Assembly (NCBI GenBank): GCA_045589695.1
Contig: JAZNPP010000056.1
Location: forward strand, 5,130 to 69,129
DNA length: 64,000 nt
Reading direction: 5' to 3'
DNA from: HGM04593 sp045589695
GTDB lineage: Bacteria; Bacteroidota; Bacteroidia; Bacteroidales; Bacteroidaceae
Below the pieces are notes generated by a model that was not told the origin of the DNA, did not search any database, and saw only the letters and a program-made list of their open reading frames with translations. How positions within the stretch are numbered: position 1 is the first letter of the stretch; each line of letters begins with the position of its first letter. Of the stretch, positions 24,308 to 34,184 are shown piece by piece. The position numbers and the translations under genes were made by a program.

Positions 24308-27300
24308 ATGGAAAAAAGGAGCAGGACATACAGAATTTTCAAGGCTGCGGCTATCGCCGTGTGCCTCCCTGTCGTCCTTTTATGGTTCTTTATCGTATTG
24401 CTGTATATCCCGCCGGTCCAGAGATTCGCCGTTGAGAAAATCCGCGAAAAGGTTGGCGAAGCGAGCGGTTTCGAGATAGACATGGGCTCTTTTCACCTTG
24501 CGTTCCCCCTTAAACTGAGCATATCGGACTTTCAGGTGTCAAGAAGCGACACTGCCTTTCTGCAAGGAAAAGAGGTTGAGGCCAACATTTCGTTCCTGCC
24601 GCTGCTGAGAGGAGAGGTGGAGGTAAATTACGTATCTATTGAGAAGACCGCCGTAAACACCGCCGGCCTTATCGAAGGGGTAAAGATAGAAGGCGAGATA
24701 GGATTCTTCAGAGCTGTCGCGCGCAACATTGACTTAGAGAAAGAAACAGTAAACCTGAGGCAGCTGCACCTGCATAGCACGGACATGAACATCACTCTCT
24801 GCGACACAACTGAGAGCGAGGATGACGACGAGCCTCTGAACTGGGTAATAAACCTTTACAAGGGAGGCATTGAGAACAGCAGCGTGAAGATAGACTTCCC
24901 GCTCGACACGATGTCCATCGCCGCCTGCATCGGCAAGCTGCGCATAAGAGAGGGCACCGTAGACATAGGCAATGAGATATATTCTGTCGGCAAGTTCGCC
25001 TTGAGCAACAGCAGAGCAAGATATGACGCAGGAACAGAAAGTCCTGAGGCAGAGCCGCTGAGCCACATAGCATTGGACAACATCAACATCGGCTGCAAAG
25101 ATATTATATACAGCCCATTGTTTTCGTCTATTGACGTAGAGCGTCTTACATTCATTCAGCCGGGAGGCATAAGAGTCACCAACGCCGCTGCATCGCTCAC
25201 CGTCGATAAGGAAAAACTGAGCATAAACAAATTTGCGCTGAAGAGCAGGAACGGCACGGAGCTTGACATAAAGAGCGAACTCCCCTGGCAATCGCTCGGA
25301 ACGGACGGACAAGAGAAGCTCGCAGCCATTCTGTCGCTGTCGCTCGACAAGAGAGACCTCACCGCCCTGCTGACAGAGGAACAGCAGAGCTATCTGAATA
25401 TTTTTGAGGATGATATGCTTAGAGCCGAAGCCGCAGTACAAGGCAACATGAGCGAACTGAAGATTGACACCCTCGATGTTACAGTTCCCTCACTCGCCGC
25501 GCTGCACGCAAGCGGGTACGCAAGAAACATCATTGAGCCGGACAGCATTGAAGCGTGCCTCGACATCTTCGACTCTACGGGCGAGCTGCGCAAGCTGCTG
25601 GCGGCAGAGGAGAACGACAGCATAACAGGCACCGGGCTTACGATAAACGGAAAAGCCGCATATAAAAAAGGTACGGCGGACGCCGACCTTGTTATCGACG
25701 GTATCGGAGGCAAGATTTCGGTACAGGCGATGTATGACATAGGAAGAGAGGCGTATGACGCGAACATAGGCATAACGGGAATAAACGTATCGTCATTGCT
25801 GCAGGACATTCCATTAAGCGGCCTTACAGCGAGCCTGAACGCAGCAGGCACAGGCTTTGACATCTTCGACGAGCAGACCCGTTACGAAATAGGCATCGCC
25901 ATTGACACCCTTTTGTACGACGGGACAGAACTGAAGAGCATCAGCCTCAATGCGGCACAGCAGAACAGTATCTCGAAGATTGTCGCTGCCGGCGACGCTA
26001 ACGACCTCAAGTTCAGCGTCGATGCCGACACGGAACTGAAAAAGAACGACATAAAAAACAAGACGTCCATTGATATATCAAAAGCCGACTTCATGATGCT
26101 CGGGCTGACAGACGCAGAGCTTGGCACTGAGATAAAACTGGATATTGAGGCTTCGACCGACATGCGCGAGAGCCATGCGTTGCGGCTTAACGGAAAAGGA
26201 CTGAAGATTATAACAGAGAAAAAGAGCTTCACTCCTGCAAACATTTCGATAGACTTCTCCACAACGCCCGACTTTTCCTATTTGAAGGCAAGCAACGGCG
26301 ACCTGCATATCGACGGCAGCCTTAAAAGCGGATACAAAGGATTGTTCAGCTCTTTAGGCAAGCTCGAAGAGATGCTAAGAACAGCCGCAAAAGAGGAAAG
26401 CACCCTGTACTACCTTCAGGACTACGAGAAGGCTCTGCCTGACATAACGCTCGATTTCAGCTGCGGACAGAAGAACGTTCTGCACAACTACCTTGCCATG
26501 AAAGAGCTGAATGTCAATAACATGAACTTGACCATGAAGCTCGACAGCGTAAAGGGCATCAACATCAACGGCGGAGTATACGGTTTCAAGAGCGGAGAAC
26601 TGAACCTTGACACGATAAGGCTATTCACACGCCAGGAAGACAACAAGATAAGATATCTGGCAGGCGTGCGAAGCACCACGCTTAATCCCATGCAGGAGAA
26701 GATGACGTTCAACGCCATGCTGTTCGGAAATATTTTCAACGACTCCGTAACCACAAACTTCGTGTTCCGTGACAAGGAAGAGGGGGTAGGCATAAAGTTC
26801 GGGGCAAAGACACTTGTCAAGCCAAAAGAGATTGAGATAAGGTTCGACCCCGACGCTGTTCTTTTCGGAAGCAAATTCAGGTTCGAAAAGAATAATTATA
26901 TAAGGTTCGGAGGGCTGTACTCCATTGATGCCGATGTAGCCGTGACAGACGAACATGACGCCGGCATGCGCCTCACAGCGTCGCCCGACGAAGAGAAAAG
27001 ACTCAATTCAAACCTTGAGCTGTTCAACGTGAACCTGAAAAAGCTGACAGGCATGATGCCGTTCGTGCCCGACATCGGCGGCATGCTCAACCTTGACCTT
27101 TTTCTCAGAATGGAAAAAGAGAAGCTGCTGCTGAGCAGCGACATAAGAGCAGACAGCGTTTCGTACGAAGGAACACTAATAGGCGATGAGACACTCGAAG
27201 TGGTATACTTCCCGAAAGAGAACAGCATGCACTACCTTGACGTGAAGCTGAGCCACGACAACGAAGAGGTGGCGCACCTCGAAGGCGACTACTTTAACGA

Positions 27301-28939
27301 CAACGAAGAGCCGGGACTGAAAGGAGACATAACACTTACAAGATTCCCGCTTGCTGTAAGCAAGGCCTTCATGAAAGATGCGGGCATGAGCCTCGACGGT
27401 TACGTGAACAGCAGGGTAAACGCCGTAGGCAAGCTGTCGGAACTTGACACCGACGGATACATACAGTTCGATTCGGCATTCGTGAACGCTCCCCTGTTCG
27501 GCGCCGACCTGCGTCTGTCGGACAAACCCGTGATCATTGACCGCAACAGAATTCAGTTCAACAGCTTTGACATTTACGCCAAAGGAGAGAGCCCGTTCAA
27601 GCTGAACGGCACGGTAGACATGAGCAAGATGTCGAACCCGTCGTTCAACCTCAGGATGAATGCGAACGACTATGAGCTTGTAAACGCTCCAAGACGGAAA
27701 GGAAGCATGCTGTACGGCAGAATGTTCATCGACTTCAGAGCATTCATCGGCGGCACGCTGAACAGCATGAAGGTATACGGCAATGCGACATTGCTCGGCA
27801 AGAGCAATATCACATACGTGATGCAGGACGCTCCAATAGGAACAGACAAGGAGCTTGACGGGCTTGTGGAGTTCGTCAATTTCTCGGACACGGCAAAGGT
27901 TGAAGCGGCCGAAGAGGAGGAAGCAGACTTCGGAAACACGAACATCAGCATGGGACTGAGAATTGAGGACGGGGCGAGAATAAACGCCGACTTCGATGCG
28001 AACAGGAACAGCTACGTGACGTTGCAGGGAGGCGGAAACCTTAACATGAGCTACACCAGCAGCAACGGGCTTAACGTGTCGGGCACATACACTATGAGCG
28101 ACGGCGAACTGAAGTACGAACTGCCTATCATTCCGTTAAAGACGTTCAACATAACCGACGGCAGCAAGGTCACATGGACCGGAGACATTCTTGACCCGAC
28201 AATTGAAATAACGGCATTGGAGCGGATAACGACATCGGTGAGCATGGACGACGGAGGCTCGCAGCCCGTAGCGTTCGATGTGGGCGTAAAGCTGAGCAAC
28301 ACATTGAGCGACATGGGACTGACGTTTACCATTTCGGCACCCGAAAATGCCGTAGTCCAAGACCAACTGAACAGCCTCGACACCGAAACGCTCAACAAAT
28401 ATGCCGTGACAATGCTCATAACAGGGACATACATAGGCAACAGCAAGGGCATGAGCGTGACAAACGCCTTAAACTCCTTCATCGACGCCAAGATAAACGA
28501 CATTGCAGGAAGCGCAATGAAGAGCGTAAGCGTGAATGTAGGAATAAACGATGCCGAGAACGCCGAAACGGGAGGCACATACAAGAATTACTCGTTCAGT
28601 TTCAAGAAGAGGTTCTGGAACGACAGGCTGACGATAGTCATTGGCGGCGAAGTGAACAGCGGCGACCGCCCTACCGCCAACGAGAGCTTTATAAACAACG
28701 TTTCGCTCGAATGGAAGATAAGCGAAAGCAGCAACCGCTATCTGAGGCTGTTTTACGACAAGAACTACGAGTCGTTGCTTGAGGGCGAGATTATAGAGAC
28801 CGGCATAGGTTACGTTTACAAACGCAAACTTGAGAACTTGCGCAATCTGTTCATCTTTAAACGGGGAAAAAAGAAAGAAAAGGAGCTAACCGGCCGGGAT
28901 ACGACAGACACTGACAAGAAAAAGGCAAAGAGCGAATAG
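24308..28939 (+). CDS. tamB: Translocation and assembly module protein TamB (DUF490)
   Basis: A 1543-residue AsmA/TamB-type protein from the ATG at 24308 (an upstream TTG in frame is less likely). One N-terminal transmembrane helix (about 14-36) anchors it in the inner membrane. Most of the rest is repetitive beta-strand sequence expected to form a periplasm-spanning groove for lipids. The C-terminal TamB domain is visible in YELPIIPLKTFNITDGSKV, then ITALERI, and near the end SFSFKKRFWNDRLTIVIGGE. It is followed one base later by tamL. Roles proposed for the family are outer-membrane lipid transport and barrel assembly. The C-terminal 30 residues are Lys-rich. Confidence 0.93.
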   Translation: MEKRSRTYRIFKAAAIAVCLPVVLLWFFIVLLYIPPVQRFAVEKIREKVGEASGFEIDMGSFHLAFPLKLSISDFQVSRSDTAFLQGKEVEANISFLPLLRGEVEVNYVSIEKTAVNTAGLIEGVKIEGEIGFFRAVARNIDLEKETVNLRQLHLHSTDMNITLCDTTESEDDDEPLNWVINLYKGGIENSSVKIDFPLDTMSIAACIGKLRIREGTVDIGNEIYSVGKFALSNSRARYDAGTESPEAEPLSHIALDNINIGCKDIIYSPLFSSIDVERLTFIQPGGIRVTNAAASLTVDKEKLSINKFALKSRNGTELDIKSELPWQSLGTDGQEKLAAILSLSLDKRDLTALLTEEQQSYLNIFEDDMLRAEAAVQGNMSELKIDTLDVTVPSLAALHASGYARNIIEPDSIEACLDIFDSTGELRKLLAAEENDSITGTGLTINGKAAYKKGTADADLVIDGIGGKISVQAMYDIGREAYDANIGITGINVSSLLQDIPLSGLTASLNAAGTGFDIFDEQTRYEIGIAIDTLLYDGTELKSISLNAAQQNSISKIVAAGDANDLKFSVDADTELKKNDIKNKTSIDISKADFMMLGLTDAELGTEIKLDIEASTDMRESHALRLNGKGLKIITEKKSFTPANISIDFSTTPDFSYLKASNGDLHIDGSLKSGYKGLFSSLGKLEEMLRTAAKEESTLYYLQDYEKALPDITLDFSCGQKNVLHNYLAMKELNVNNMNLTMKLDSVKGININGGVYGFKSGELNLDTIRLFTRQEDNKIRYLAGVRSTTLNPMQEKMTFNAMLFGNIFNDSVTTNFVFRDKEEGVGIKFGAKTLVKPKEIEIRFDPDAVLFGSKFRFEKNNYIRFGGLYSIDADVAVTDEHDAGMRLTASPDEEKRLNSNLELFNVNLKKLTGMMPFVPDIGGMLNLDLFLRMEKEKLLLSSDIRADSVSYEGTLIGDETLEVVYFPKENSMHYLDVKLSHDNEEVAHLEGDYFNDNEEPGLKGDITLTRFPLAVSKAFMKDAGMSLDGYVNSRVNAVGKLSELDTDGYIQFDSAFVNAPLFGADLRLSDKPVIIDRNRIQFNSFDIYAKGESPFKLNGTVDMSKMSNPSFNLRMNANDYELVNAPRRKGSMLYGRMFIDFRAFIGGTLNSMKVYGNATLLGKSNITYVMQDAPIGTDKELDGLVEFVNFSDTAKVEAAEEEEADFGNTNISMGLRIEDGARINADFDANRNSYVTLQGGGNLNMSYTSSNGLNVSGTYTMSDGELKYELPIIPLKTFNITDGSKVTWTGDILDPTIEITALERITTSVSMDDGGSQPVAFDVGVKLSNTLSDMGLTFTISAPENAVVQDQLNSLDTETLNKYAVTMLITGTYIGNSKGMSVTNALNSFIDAKINDIAGSAMKSVSVNVGINDAENAETGGTYKNYSFSFKKRFWNDRLTIVIGGEVNSGDRPTANESFINNVSLEWKISESSNRYLRLFYDKNYESLLEGEIIETGIGYVYKRKLENLRNLFIFKRGKKKEKELTGRDTTDTDKKKAKSE

Positions 28940-28940
28940 C

Positions 28941-31262
28941 ATGAGATTGAAAAGTCTATACATAATCACAATAACGGCATTGATGCTTGCGGCATGTTCG
29001 ACCACCAAACTGATACCTGACGGCGAACAGCTTTATACCGGCATGAAAAGCACCGAATTTGTCGGCAAGAAGAAATATGCCGCTACGGCTACAGGCAAGA
29101 GCGCTATCGAGGAGGTGACATACGCGCTTGACTGCGCTCCCAACGGCTCACTTCTCGGCAGCTCAAGATGGCGTGCCCTGCCTATCGGGCTCTGGTGGTA
29201 CAACGCCTTCCGCAATTCAAAAAGCATGCTCGGCAAATGGTTCTTCAACACATTCGCCACCGACCCTGTGCTTATTTCAGACGTAAACCCGGAACTGCGT
29301 GCCGAAGTAGCAACAGAAGTGCTTAAATACTACGGATACTTCAACGGCAAGACAACAGCTGAGACAATCACCGGCAAGAAAAACGCAAAGACGGCCAAAG
29401 TAAAATATACCGTAACGCTGAACGAGCCGTACATGTACGACAGCATCTCGTACAGCGGCTTCCCCGCTCCTGCCGACAGCATAATAAAGGCAACGTGGAA
29501 CAGGCGGCTCGTGAAGAGCGGCGAGCAGTTCAATGCTGCATTAATGGAGGAAGAACGCACAAGGCTGAGCAAACTGTTCAGGAACGAAGGTTACTACTAT
29601 TTCCAGCCCGGCAGCATAACATATCTCGCCGACAGCGTGAACGCCCCGGGGAAAATATCCATGCGCATACAGCCGGCCGCCAACCTGCCCAAACGTGCAT
29701 TGCAGCAATGGAAGTTCGGCAAGATAAACATCCGTATTCCGCAGAACAGCTCAACCGGCGGCAACAGAACAGCCGAGAGCGACACGCTGAGCCGAAGAAA
29801 TTTCTCTTACATTTACAACGGCAAGAGACCGCCTGTAAAGATAGGCGCCTTGCTTCGTAACGTTCAAATCAGGACCGGGCAGCTATACTCGAACGACAAA
29901 CAGCAAGAGGCGTTCAAGAGACTGAGCCAGATGAACATATTCAGCAACATTAATTTCGCCCTCACGCCAAGAGGAGAGAGCGACACTCTTGACTTAAACA
30001 TCACAGCTCAGCTCGACAAGCCGTACGACTTCAGTTTCGAACTTAACGCCACATCGAAGAGCAACGACCAGATAGGCCCCGGAAGCAGGATAAGCCTTGC
30101 GAAAAAGAATGTGTTCCGAGGCGGCGAAATGCTCAAGTTCACTCTTAAAGGCTCGTACGAGTGGCAGACCGACAAGAATGTCACGGGACGCTCAAGCGTG
30201 ATAAACTCATGGGAAATAGGCGGCGACGTAGCGTTGTCCTTTCCCCGCCTGTTCTTCCCTATCGTTCACCGCCGTTACCTGCGCGTACCATCGACAACGT
30301 CGCTGAGACTGCACGCGAACGTGATGAACCGTTCAGGATTCTTCAGAATGGTACGTGCCGGAGGCGATGCCACATACAAGATATTCTCGCACAGCACGAC
30401 AACGCACACAGTCATACCGTTCCGCCTGACATACGACATGCTGCTCAGCACCACAGCGAAGTTCGACTCTATCGCAAAGAGCAACCGTTCTATCGAGAAC
30501 AGTTTCCGCGACCAGTTCATACCGGCTATGCAATATACATACTTGTATGACAACACAAATACCGACCACAGGAACAAGACAAGCATCGAGGTGTCGGTGA
30601 CGCAGGCCGGAAACATAACGTCCCTGTTCTTCTATGCGTTCGGAAAGGGTTTCAACACCAAGAACAAGAACATATTCGGTAACCCTTACGCGCAATTCGT
30701 CAAAGCTACCGCAGAGATGAGACAGCTGTGGAAGATTGACCGCAACCAGTACATAGCGACAAGAATACTGGCCGGAGCGATACACAGCTACGGGAATTCC
30801 GAATATGCCCCGTACAGCGAACAGTTCTACATCGGCGGCGCCAATAGCCTCAGGGCATTCACGACACGCTCCATAGGCCCGGGAAGTTTCAGGCCCGACG
30901 GCAAGAACAGATACTCCTACCTCGACGAAACAGGTACTCTGAAGTTAGAGATGAACGTGGAATACCGATTCAGGATTATACAGGACCTGCACGGCGCCGT
31001 GTTCGTCGATGCGGGAAACATCTGGCTGATGAAAGAGGACCCCGAACGCCCGGGAGGTGAGATAAAAGCCGATACGTTCGCCAAACAGATAGCCTTGAAT
31101 ACAGGTTTCGGCATAAGATACGACCTTGAGTTCTTAGTACTCAGACTTGACTTCGGACTCGGACTGCATGCGCCTTATGAGACAAAGCGGAAAGGCTATT
31201 TCAACCTCTCGCCGTTCAAGGACGGCTTTGCCTGGCATTTCGCTATCGGATACCCGTTCTGA
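28941..31262 (+). CDS. tamL: BamA/TamA family outer-membrane lipoprotein TamL
   Basis: A 773-residue Omp85-type protein. The N-terminus MRLKSLYIITITALMLAACS is a lipoprotein signal with Cys19, the feature that separates Bacteroidota TamL from proteobacterial TamA. POTRA-like segments (about 40-330) include YDSISYSGFPAPADSIIK and RNVQIRTGQLYSNDKQQ; the C-terminal half is a 16-strand barrel domain with AFTTRSIGPGSF, the lid-lock-like loop, and the closing strand FAWHFAIGYPF ending in an aromatic residue. It lies directly behind tamB and should be its partner in the outer membrane. Confidence 0.92.
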   Translation: MRLKSLYIITITALMLAACSTTKLIPDGEQLYTGMKSTEFVGKKKYAATATGKSAIEEVTYALDCAPNGSLLGSSRWRALPIGLWWYNAFRNSKSMLGKWFFNTFATDPVLISDVNPELRAEVATEVLKYYGYFNGKTTAETITGKKNAKTAKVKYTVTLNEPYMYDSISYSGFPAPADSIIKATWNRRLVKSGEQFNAALMEEERTRLSKLFRNEGYYYFQPGSITYLADSVNAPGKISMRIQPAANLPKRALQQWKFGKINIRIPQNSSTGGNRTAESDTLSRRNFSYIYNGKRPPVKIGALLRNVQIRTGQLYSNDKQQEAFKRLSQMNIFSNINFALTPRGESDTLDLNITAQLDKPYDFSFELNATSKSNDQIGPGSRISLAKKNVFRGGEMLKFTLKGSYEWQTDKNVTGRSSVINSWEIGGDVALSFPRLFFPIVHRRYLRVPSTTSLRLHANVMNRSGFFRMVRAGGDATYKIFSHSTTTHTVIPFRLTYDMLLSTTAKFDSIAKSNRSIENSFRDQFIPAMQYTYLYDNTNTDHRNKTSIEVSVTQAGNITSLFFYAFGKGFNTKNKNIFGNPYAQFVKATAEMRQLWKIDRNQYIATRILAGAIHSYGNSEYAPYSEQFYIGGANSLRAFTTRSIGPGSFRPDGKNRYSYLDETGTLKLEMNVEYRFRIIQDLHGAVFVDAGNIWLMKEDPERPGGEIKADTFAKQIALNTGFGIRYDLEFLVLRLDFGLGLHAPYETKRKGYFNLSPFKDGFAWHFAIGYPF

Positions 31263-31290
31263 TGTATATAAAAAAGTTTTTTACTGTTTT

Positions 31291-31324
31291 TTTGCAAATT
31301 ATTAACTTTTTAATTGTACCTTTG
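31291..31324 (+). promoter_or_regulatory. Promoter of the 31.4-kb nucleotidyltransferase
   Basis: TTTG (31291-31294), a 22-base spacer and TACCTTTG (31317-31324). The spacer is slightly long but both boxes match the Bacteroidota consensus exactly. The leader to the ATG is 70 bases. Confidence 0.6.
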
Positions 31325-31394
31325 GAAAGAATGGCTCACGACAGCCGCTCTCACACTGAAAAACATTTATAATTAACACTTAATATTTACAAAA

Positions 31395-32300
31395 ATGAAA
31401 CCTACACTTTTTGTTTTGGCTGCAGGTATGGGCAGCCGTTATGGCGGTTTGAAACAGTTGGACGGTCTTGGTCCTAACGGAGAGACAATCATGGACTACT
31501 CTATCTTTGATGCTATCCGTGGCGGTTTCGGCAAATTGGTATTCGTTATCCGCAAGGATTTTGAAGCGGACTTCCGTGAAAAGGTATTGAGCAAGTACGA
31601 AGGTCACATTCCTACAGAACTTGTATTCCAGGCTATCGACAACCTCCCCGAAGGTTTTGAGGTGCCGGCGGATCGTACAAAGCCCTGGGGCACAAACCAC
31701 GCTGTACTTATGGGAAAAGATGTTATCAAGGAGCCTTTCGCAGTAATCAACGCCGATGACTTCTACGGACGTGACGCATTTGCCGTTATGGGCAAGTGGC
31801 TCAGCGAACTTCCCGAAGGCAGCACAGGCCGCTACTCAATGGTAGGTTTCCGCATCTGCAACACATTGAGCGAGAATGGCAGCGTTGCGCGCGGCGTTTG
31901 CGAGAAGAACGAACAGAACATGCTTACAGGCGTTGTAGAGCGTACAGAAATTATGCGTGTAGACGGCCCTATCTGCTTCAAGGACGAAGAGGGCGCATGG
32001 CAGCCTGTAGCGGAAGAGACACCGGTATCTATGAACTTCTGGGGCTTCACACCTGACTACTTCAAGTATTCAGAGGAGCAGTTCGTGGACTTCTTGAAGG
32101 AGAACATCGACAAGCCGAAGGCAGAATACTTCATCCCGCTTGTAGTGAACAACCTCACCACTTCCGGTACAGCAAGCTGCGAGGTACTTGACACGACAGC
32201 AAAGTGGTTCGGCGTTACATACGCAGCTGACCGCCCAGCAACAGTCGAGAAGATTCAGTCACTCGTTGATGCCGGTGAATATCCCGAAAAGCTGTTCTAA
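31395..32300 (+). CDS. Nucleotidyltransferase family protein
   Basis: A 301-residue NTP_transferase fold enzyme with the nucleotide loop LAAGMGSRYGGLKQLDGLG, the second motif KPWGTNHAVLMG and the catalytic acidic INADDFYG. These proteins make NDP-sugars from sugar-1-phosphates; the substrate is not evident, and the family is common as a stand-alone gene in Bacteroidota. Codon use is strongly biased towards the set used by the ribosomal protein genes in this window, suggesting high expression. Own promoter and strong terminator make it monocistronic. Confidence 0.88.
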   Translation: MKPTLFVLAAGMGSRYGGLKQLDGLGPNGETIMDYSIFDAIRGGFGKLVFVIRKDFEADFREKVLSKYEGHIPTELVFQAIDNLPEGFEVPADRTKPWGTNHAVLMGKDVIKEPFAVINADDFYGRDAFAVMGKWLSELPEGSTGRYSMVGFRICNTLSENGSVARGVCEKNEQNMLTGVVERTEIMRVDGPICFKDEEGAWQPVAEETPVSMNFWGFTPDYFKYSEEQFVDFLKENIDKPKAEYFIPLVVNNLTTSGTASCEVLDTTAKWFGVTYAADRPATVEKIQSLVDAGEYPEKLF

Positions 32301-32315
32301 AAAAGGAACAGAATT

Positions 32316-32359
32316 CACAAAAACAGGCTTCCGAAGAAAATCGGAAGCCTGTTTTTGTG
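32316..32359 (+). terminator. Terminator of the nucleotidyltransferase gene
   Basis: Perfect 19-base-pair stem: CACAAAAACAGGCTTCCGA (32316-32334) and its complement (32341-32359) with loop AGAAAA; the right arm contains a T-run. It starts 15 bases past the stop codon. The following 115 bases hold nothing recognisable. Confidence 0.92.
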
Positions 32360-32475
32360 AAGAAAAAAGTAATAGCCTGCAATGTACGAGAGATTATCTT
32401 ATAGGAGCGTAAACGAAGTCTCAGCTATTCTTGCTCCGCAAAGAACCCCGACCCTAACAGCTTACCAAGATGAAT

Positions 32476-32500
32476 AAAGCAGGCCCCATGGACCTGCTTT
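32476..32500 (-). terminator. Terminator of tRNA-Gly
   Basis: Inverted repeat AAAGCAGG (32476-32483) and CCTGCTTT (32493-32500), directly beyond the 3' end of the minus-strand tRNA and followed on that strand by TATTCATC. Confidence 0.7.
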
Positions 32501-32507
32501 GCTTTAG

Positions 32508-32580
32508 AGCGGCAAACGGGGCTCGAACCCGCGACCCTCAGCTTGGGAAGCTGATGCTCTACCAACTGAGCTACTGCCGC
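32508..32580 (-). tRNA. tRNA-Gly (CCC)
   Basis: A 73-base cloverleaf on the minus strand: acceptor GCGGCAG/TTGCCGC with one T·G pair, D-loop AGTTGGTA, anticodon loop TTCCCAA (anticodon CCC, reads GGG), T-loop TTCGAGC. CCA is not encoded. Confidence 0.93.
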
Positions 32581-32594
32581 AATGCATCTTCTCT

Positions 32595-32628
32595 GCGAAG
32601 ATACAACTATTTTTCATGATTCAGCCAA
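32595..32628 (-). promoter_or_regulatory. Promoter of tRNA-Gly
   Basis: On the minus strand TTG (32628-32626), a 22-base spacer and TATCTTCGC (32603-32595), 15 bases before the tRNA 5' end, in the orientation and spacing expected for a tRNA promoter. Confidence 0.55.
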
Positions 32629-32672
32629 CAGCGATTAAATTTTTCTAATAAATTAACACCTGACCCATCCGA

Positions 32673-34163
32673 TCATTCAGAATTCCCCTCAACCTCGGAA
32701 CTTGCTATAGTCAGCAGATTGTCGCCCGGCAGCAGTTCGACCATACCTGTCGGAACAATGTATTTCTCGCCTCGTTTAATCATTACCACAAGCACCCCCT
32801 GCGGCAAGCCGAGCGACTTGAGAGTATTACCTTTTTCGGCGATAAGTTCCTCGGTAATCTTTATCTCGCTTTGTTCTCCGGCCTCTTCGGGCAAATCCAC
32901 ATTAAAATCCACCTCCTTCTTGACAGGCAGCAGCAGATTCAGTTTTTTCGCGGACGCGACGATTGTGCTGCCTTGCAGAACAAGGGAGAGCAGAGTTATG
33001 AAAAAAACAATATTAAAGATGTCATTGCTGCCAGGCACATGCTCCACAACCGGATAAATCGCGAATATTATGGGCACTGCTCCCCTGAGTCCCACCCATG
33101 ATATGAAGAACTTCGAGGGCACCGTGATATTCTTGAACGGCAAGAGAGAGATGAATACACTCAGCGGCCTTGCCACAAGCATCATGAATATACCGATGAA
33201 GAGAGCGGCTACAGCAGTCTTCCACATCTCGCTCGGATTTACAAGCAGGCCAAGCAGCAGGAACATGCATATCTGAACTATCCATGTCATTCCGTCGAAA
33301 AAGGCGTACACCTGTTTTCGGCTCTTCATCTTGTTATTTCCGACAATTATACCCACAATATACACGGCAAGGTACCCGTTGCCGTCGAGAAGGTCACTGA
33401 AGGCAAAAGTAAAGAAGACGATGCTCAGAAGCATTATCGAATAAAGAGGTATATTATCTATATTAACCCTCTTCATAAACCATACGGCAGCAAAACCGGC
33501 ACACACGCCTATCATGGCGCCTGCGGCGAACTGCTGGACAAGTATCTTCAGCGAATCGACAAACAGCAGAGCGAAGTCCGTACCCGCCGTGCCGGACTCG
33601 CCTAATGTCAAAGAGAGCTGTATAAGCACAATGGTAAGTATATATGCCATAGGGTCGTTGCTTCCGCTCTCAAGTTCGAGCATCGGCTGAAGATTATTCT
33701 TCAGGTTAATATTCTTGCTCCTGAGAAGATTGAATACCGATGCAGAATCGGTTGATGACATTGTCGCCGCCAAAAGGAAACATGTCACCAATGGAAGTTC
33801 AAAGGAGAGAAGCGGCCATTCCGCAAGCATGAATATGAATGTTCCCGTCAGAAGCGTAGTGAGAAGCACTCCAACTGTAGAGAGAGTCAGTCCAGGCCCC
33901 ATGACAGGCTTTATATCGCCGAGACTTGTCTCAAGACCGCCTGTGAACAGAATAACGCAAAGGGCTACCATGCCCACAAACTGCGCCTGCCCCATATTGT
34001 CGAAATGTATTCCCAAGCCGTCACAGCCGAACAGCATTCCCGCTACAAGAAAAAGCAGTAAAGCAGGCAAGCCGAAACGGCCGCCCGCCTTTGTGATGAG
34101 AATACTGCAAAAAATCAGTATTGACCCAACAAGCAACAGATTACCCGATGTAAAGAATATCAT
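32673..34163 (-). CDS. Potassium/proton antiporter (CPA1 family, NhaP2/CvrA-like)
   Basis: A 496-residue membrane antiporter with about 12 transmembrane segments. The exchanger core shows GGLETSLGDIKPVMGPG, STDSASVFNLLR and ELESGSNDPMAY, the last with the ion-site Asn-Asp pair of CPA1 proteins. Residues about 410-490 form a TrkA_C-type regulatory domain (GNTLKSLGLPQGVLVVMIKR, then PGDNLLTIAS). It would exchange K+ or Na+ for H+ across the cytoplasmic membrane. It is the last gene of the minus-strand glutaminase-asparaginase cluster, 21 bases after the Dcu transporter. Confidence 0.92.
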   Translation of the reverse strand: MIFFTSGNLLLVGSILIFCSILITKAGGRFGLPALLLFLVAGMLFGCDGLGIHFDNMGQAQFVGMVALCVILFTGGLETSLGDIKPVMGPGLTLSTVGVLLTTLLTGTFIFMLAEWPLLSFELPLVTCFLLAATMSSTDSASVFNLLRSKNINLKNNLQPMLELESGSNDPMAYILTIVLIQLSLTLGESGTAGTDFALLFVDSLKILVQQFAAGAMIGVCAGFAAVWFMKRVNIDNIPLYSIMLLSIVFFTFAFSDLLDGNGYLAVYIVGIIVGNNKMKSRKQVYAFFDGMTWIVQICMFLLLGLLVNPSEMWKTAVAALFIGIFMMLVARPLSVFISLLPFKNITVPSKFFISWVGLRGAVPIIFAIYPVVEHVPGSNDIFNIVFFITLLSLVLQGSTIVASAKKLNLLLPVKKEVDFNVDLPEEAGEQSEIKITEELIAEKGNTLKSLGLPQGVLVVMIKRGEKYIVPTGMVELLPGDNLLTIASSEVEGNSE

Positions 34164-34184
34164 ATACTCATTTCGTTAAACGCA

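Noticed and set aside
24734..25441. A 235-codon minus-strand frame inside tamB
   Set aside because: It is one of many antisense frames under the long tamB gene, which itself has a continuous TamB-type sequence.
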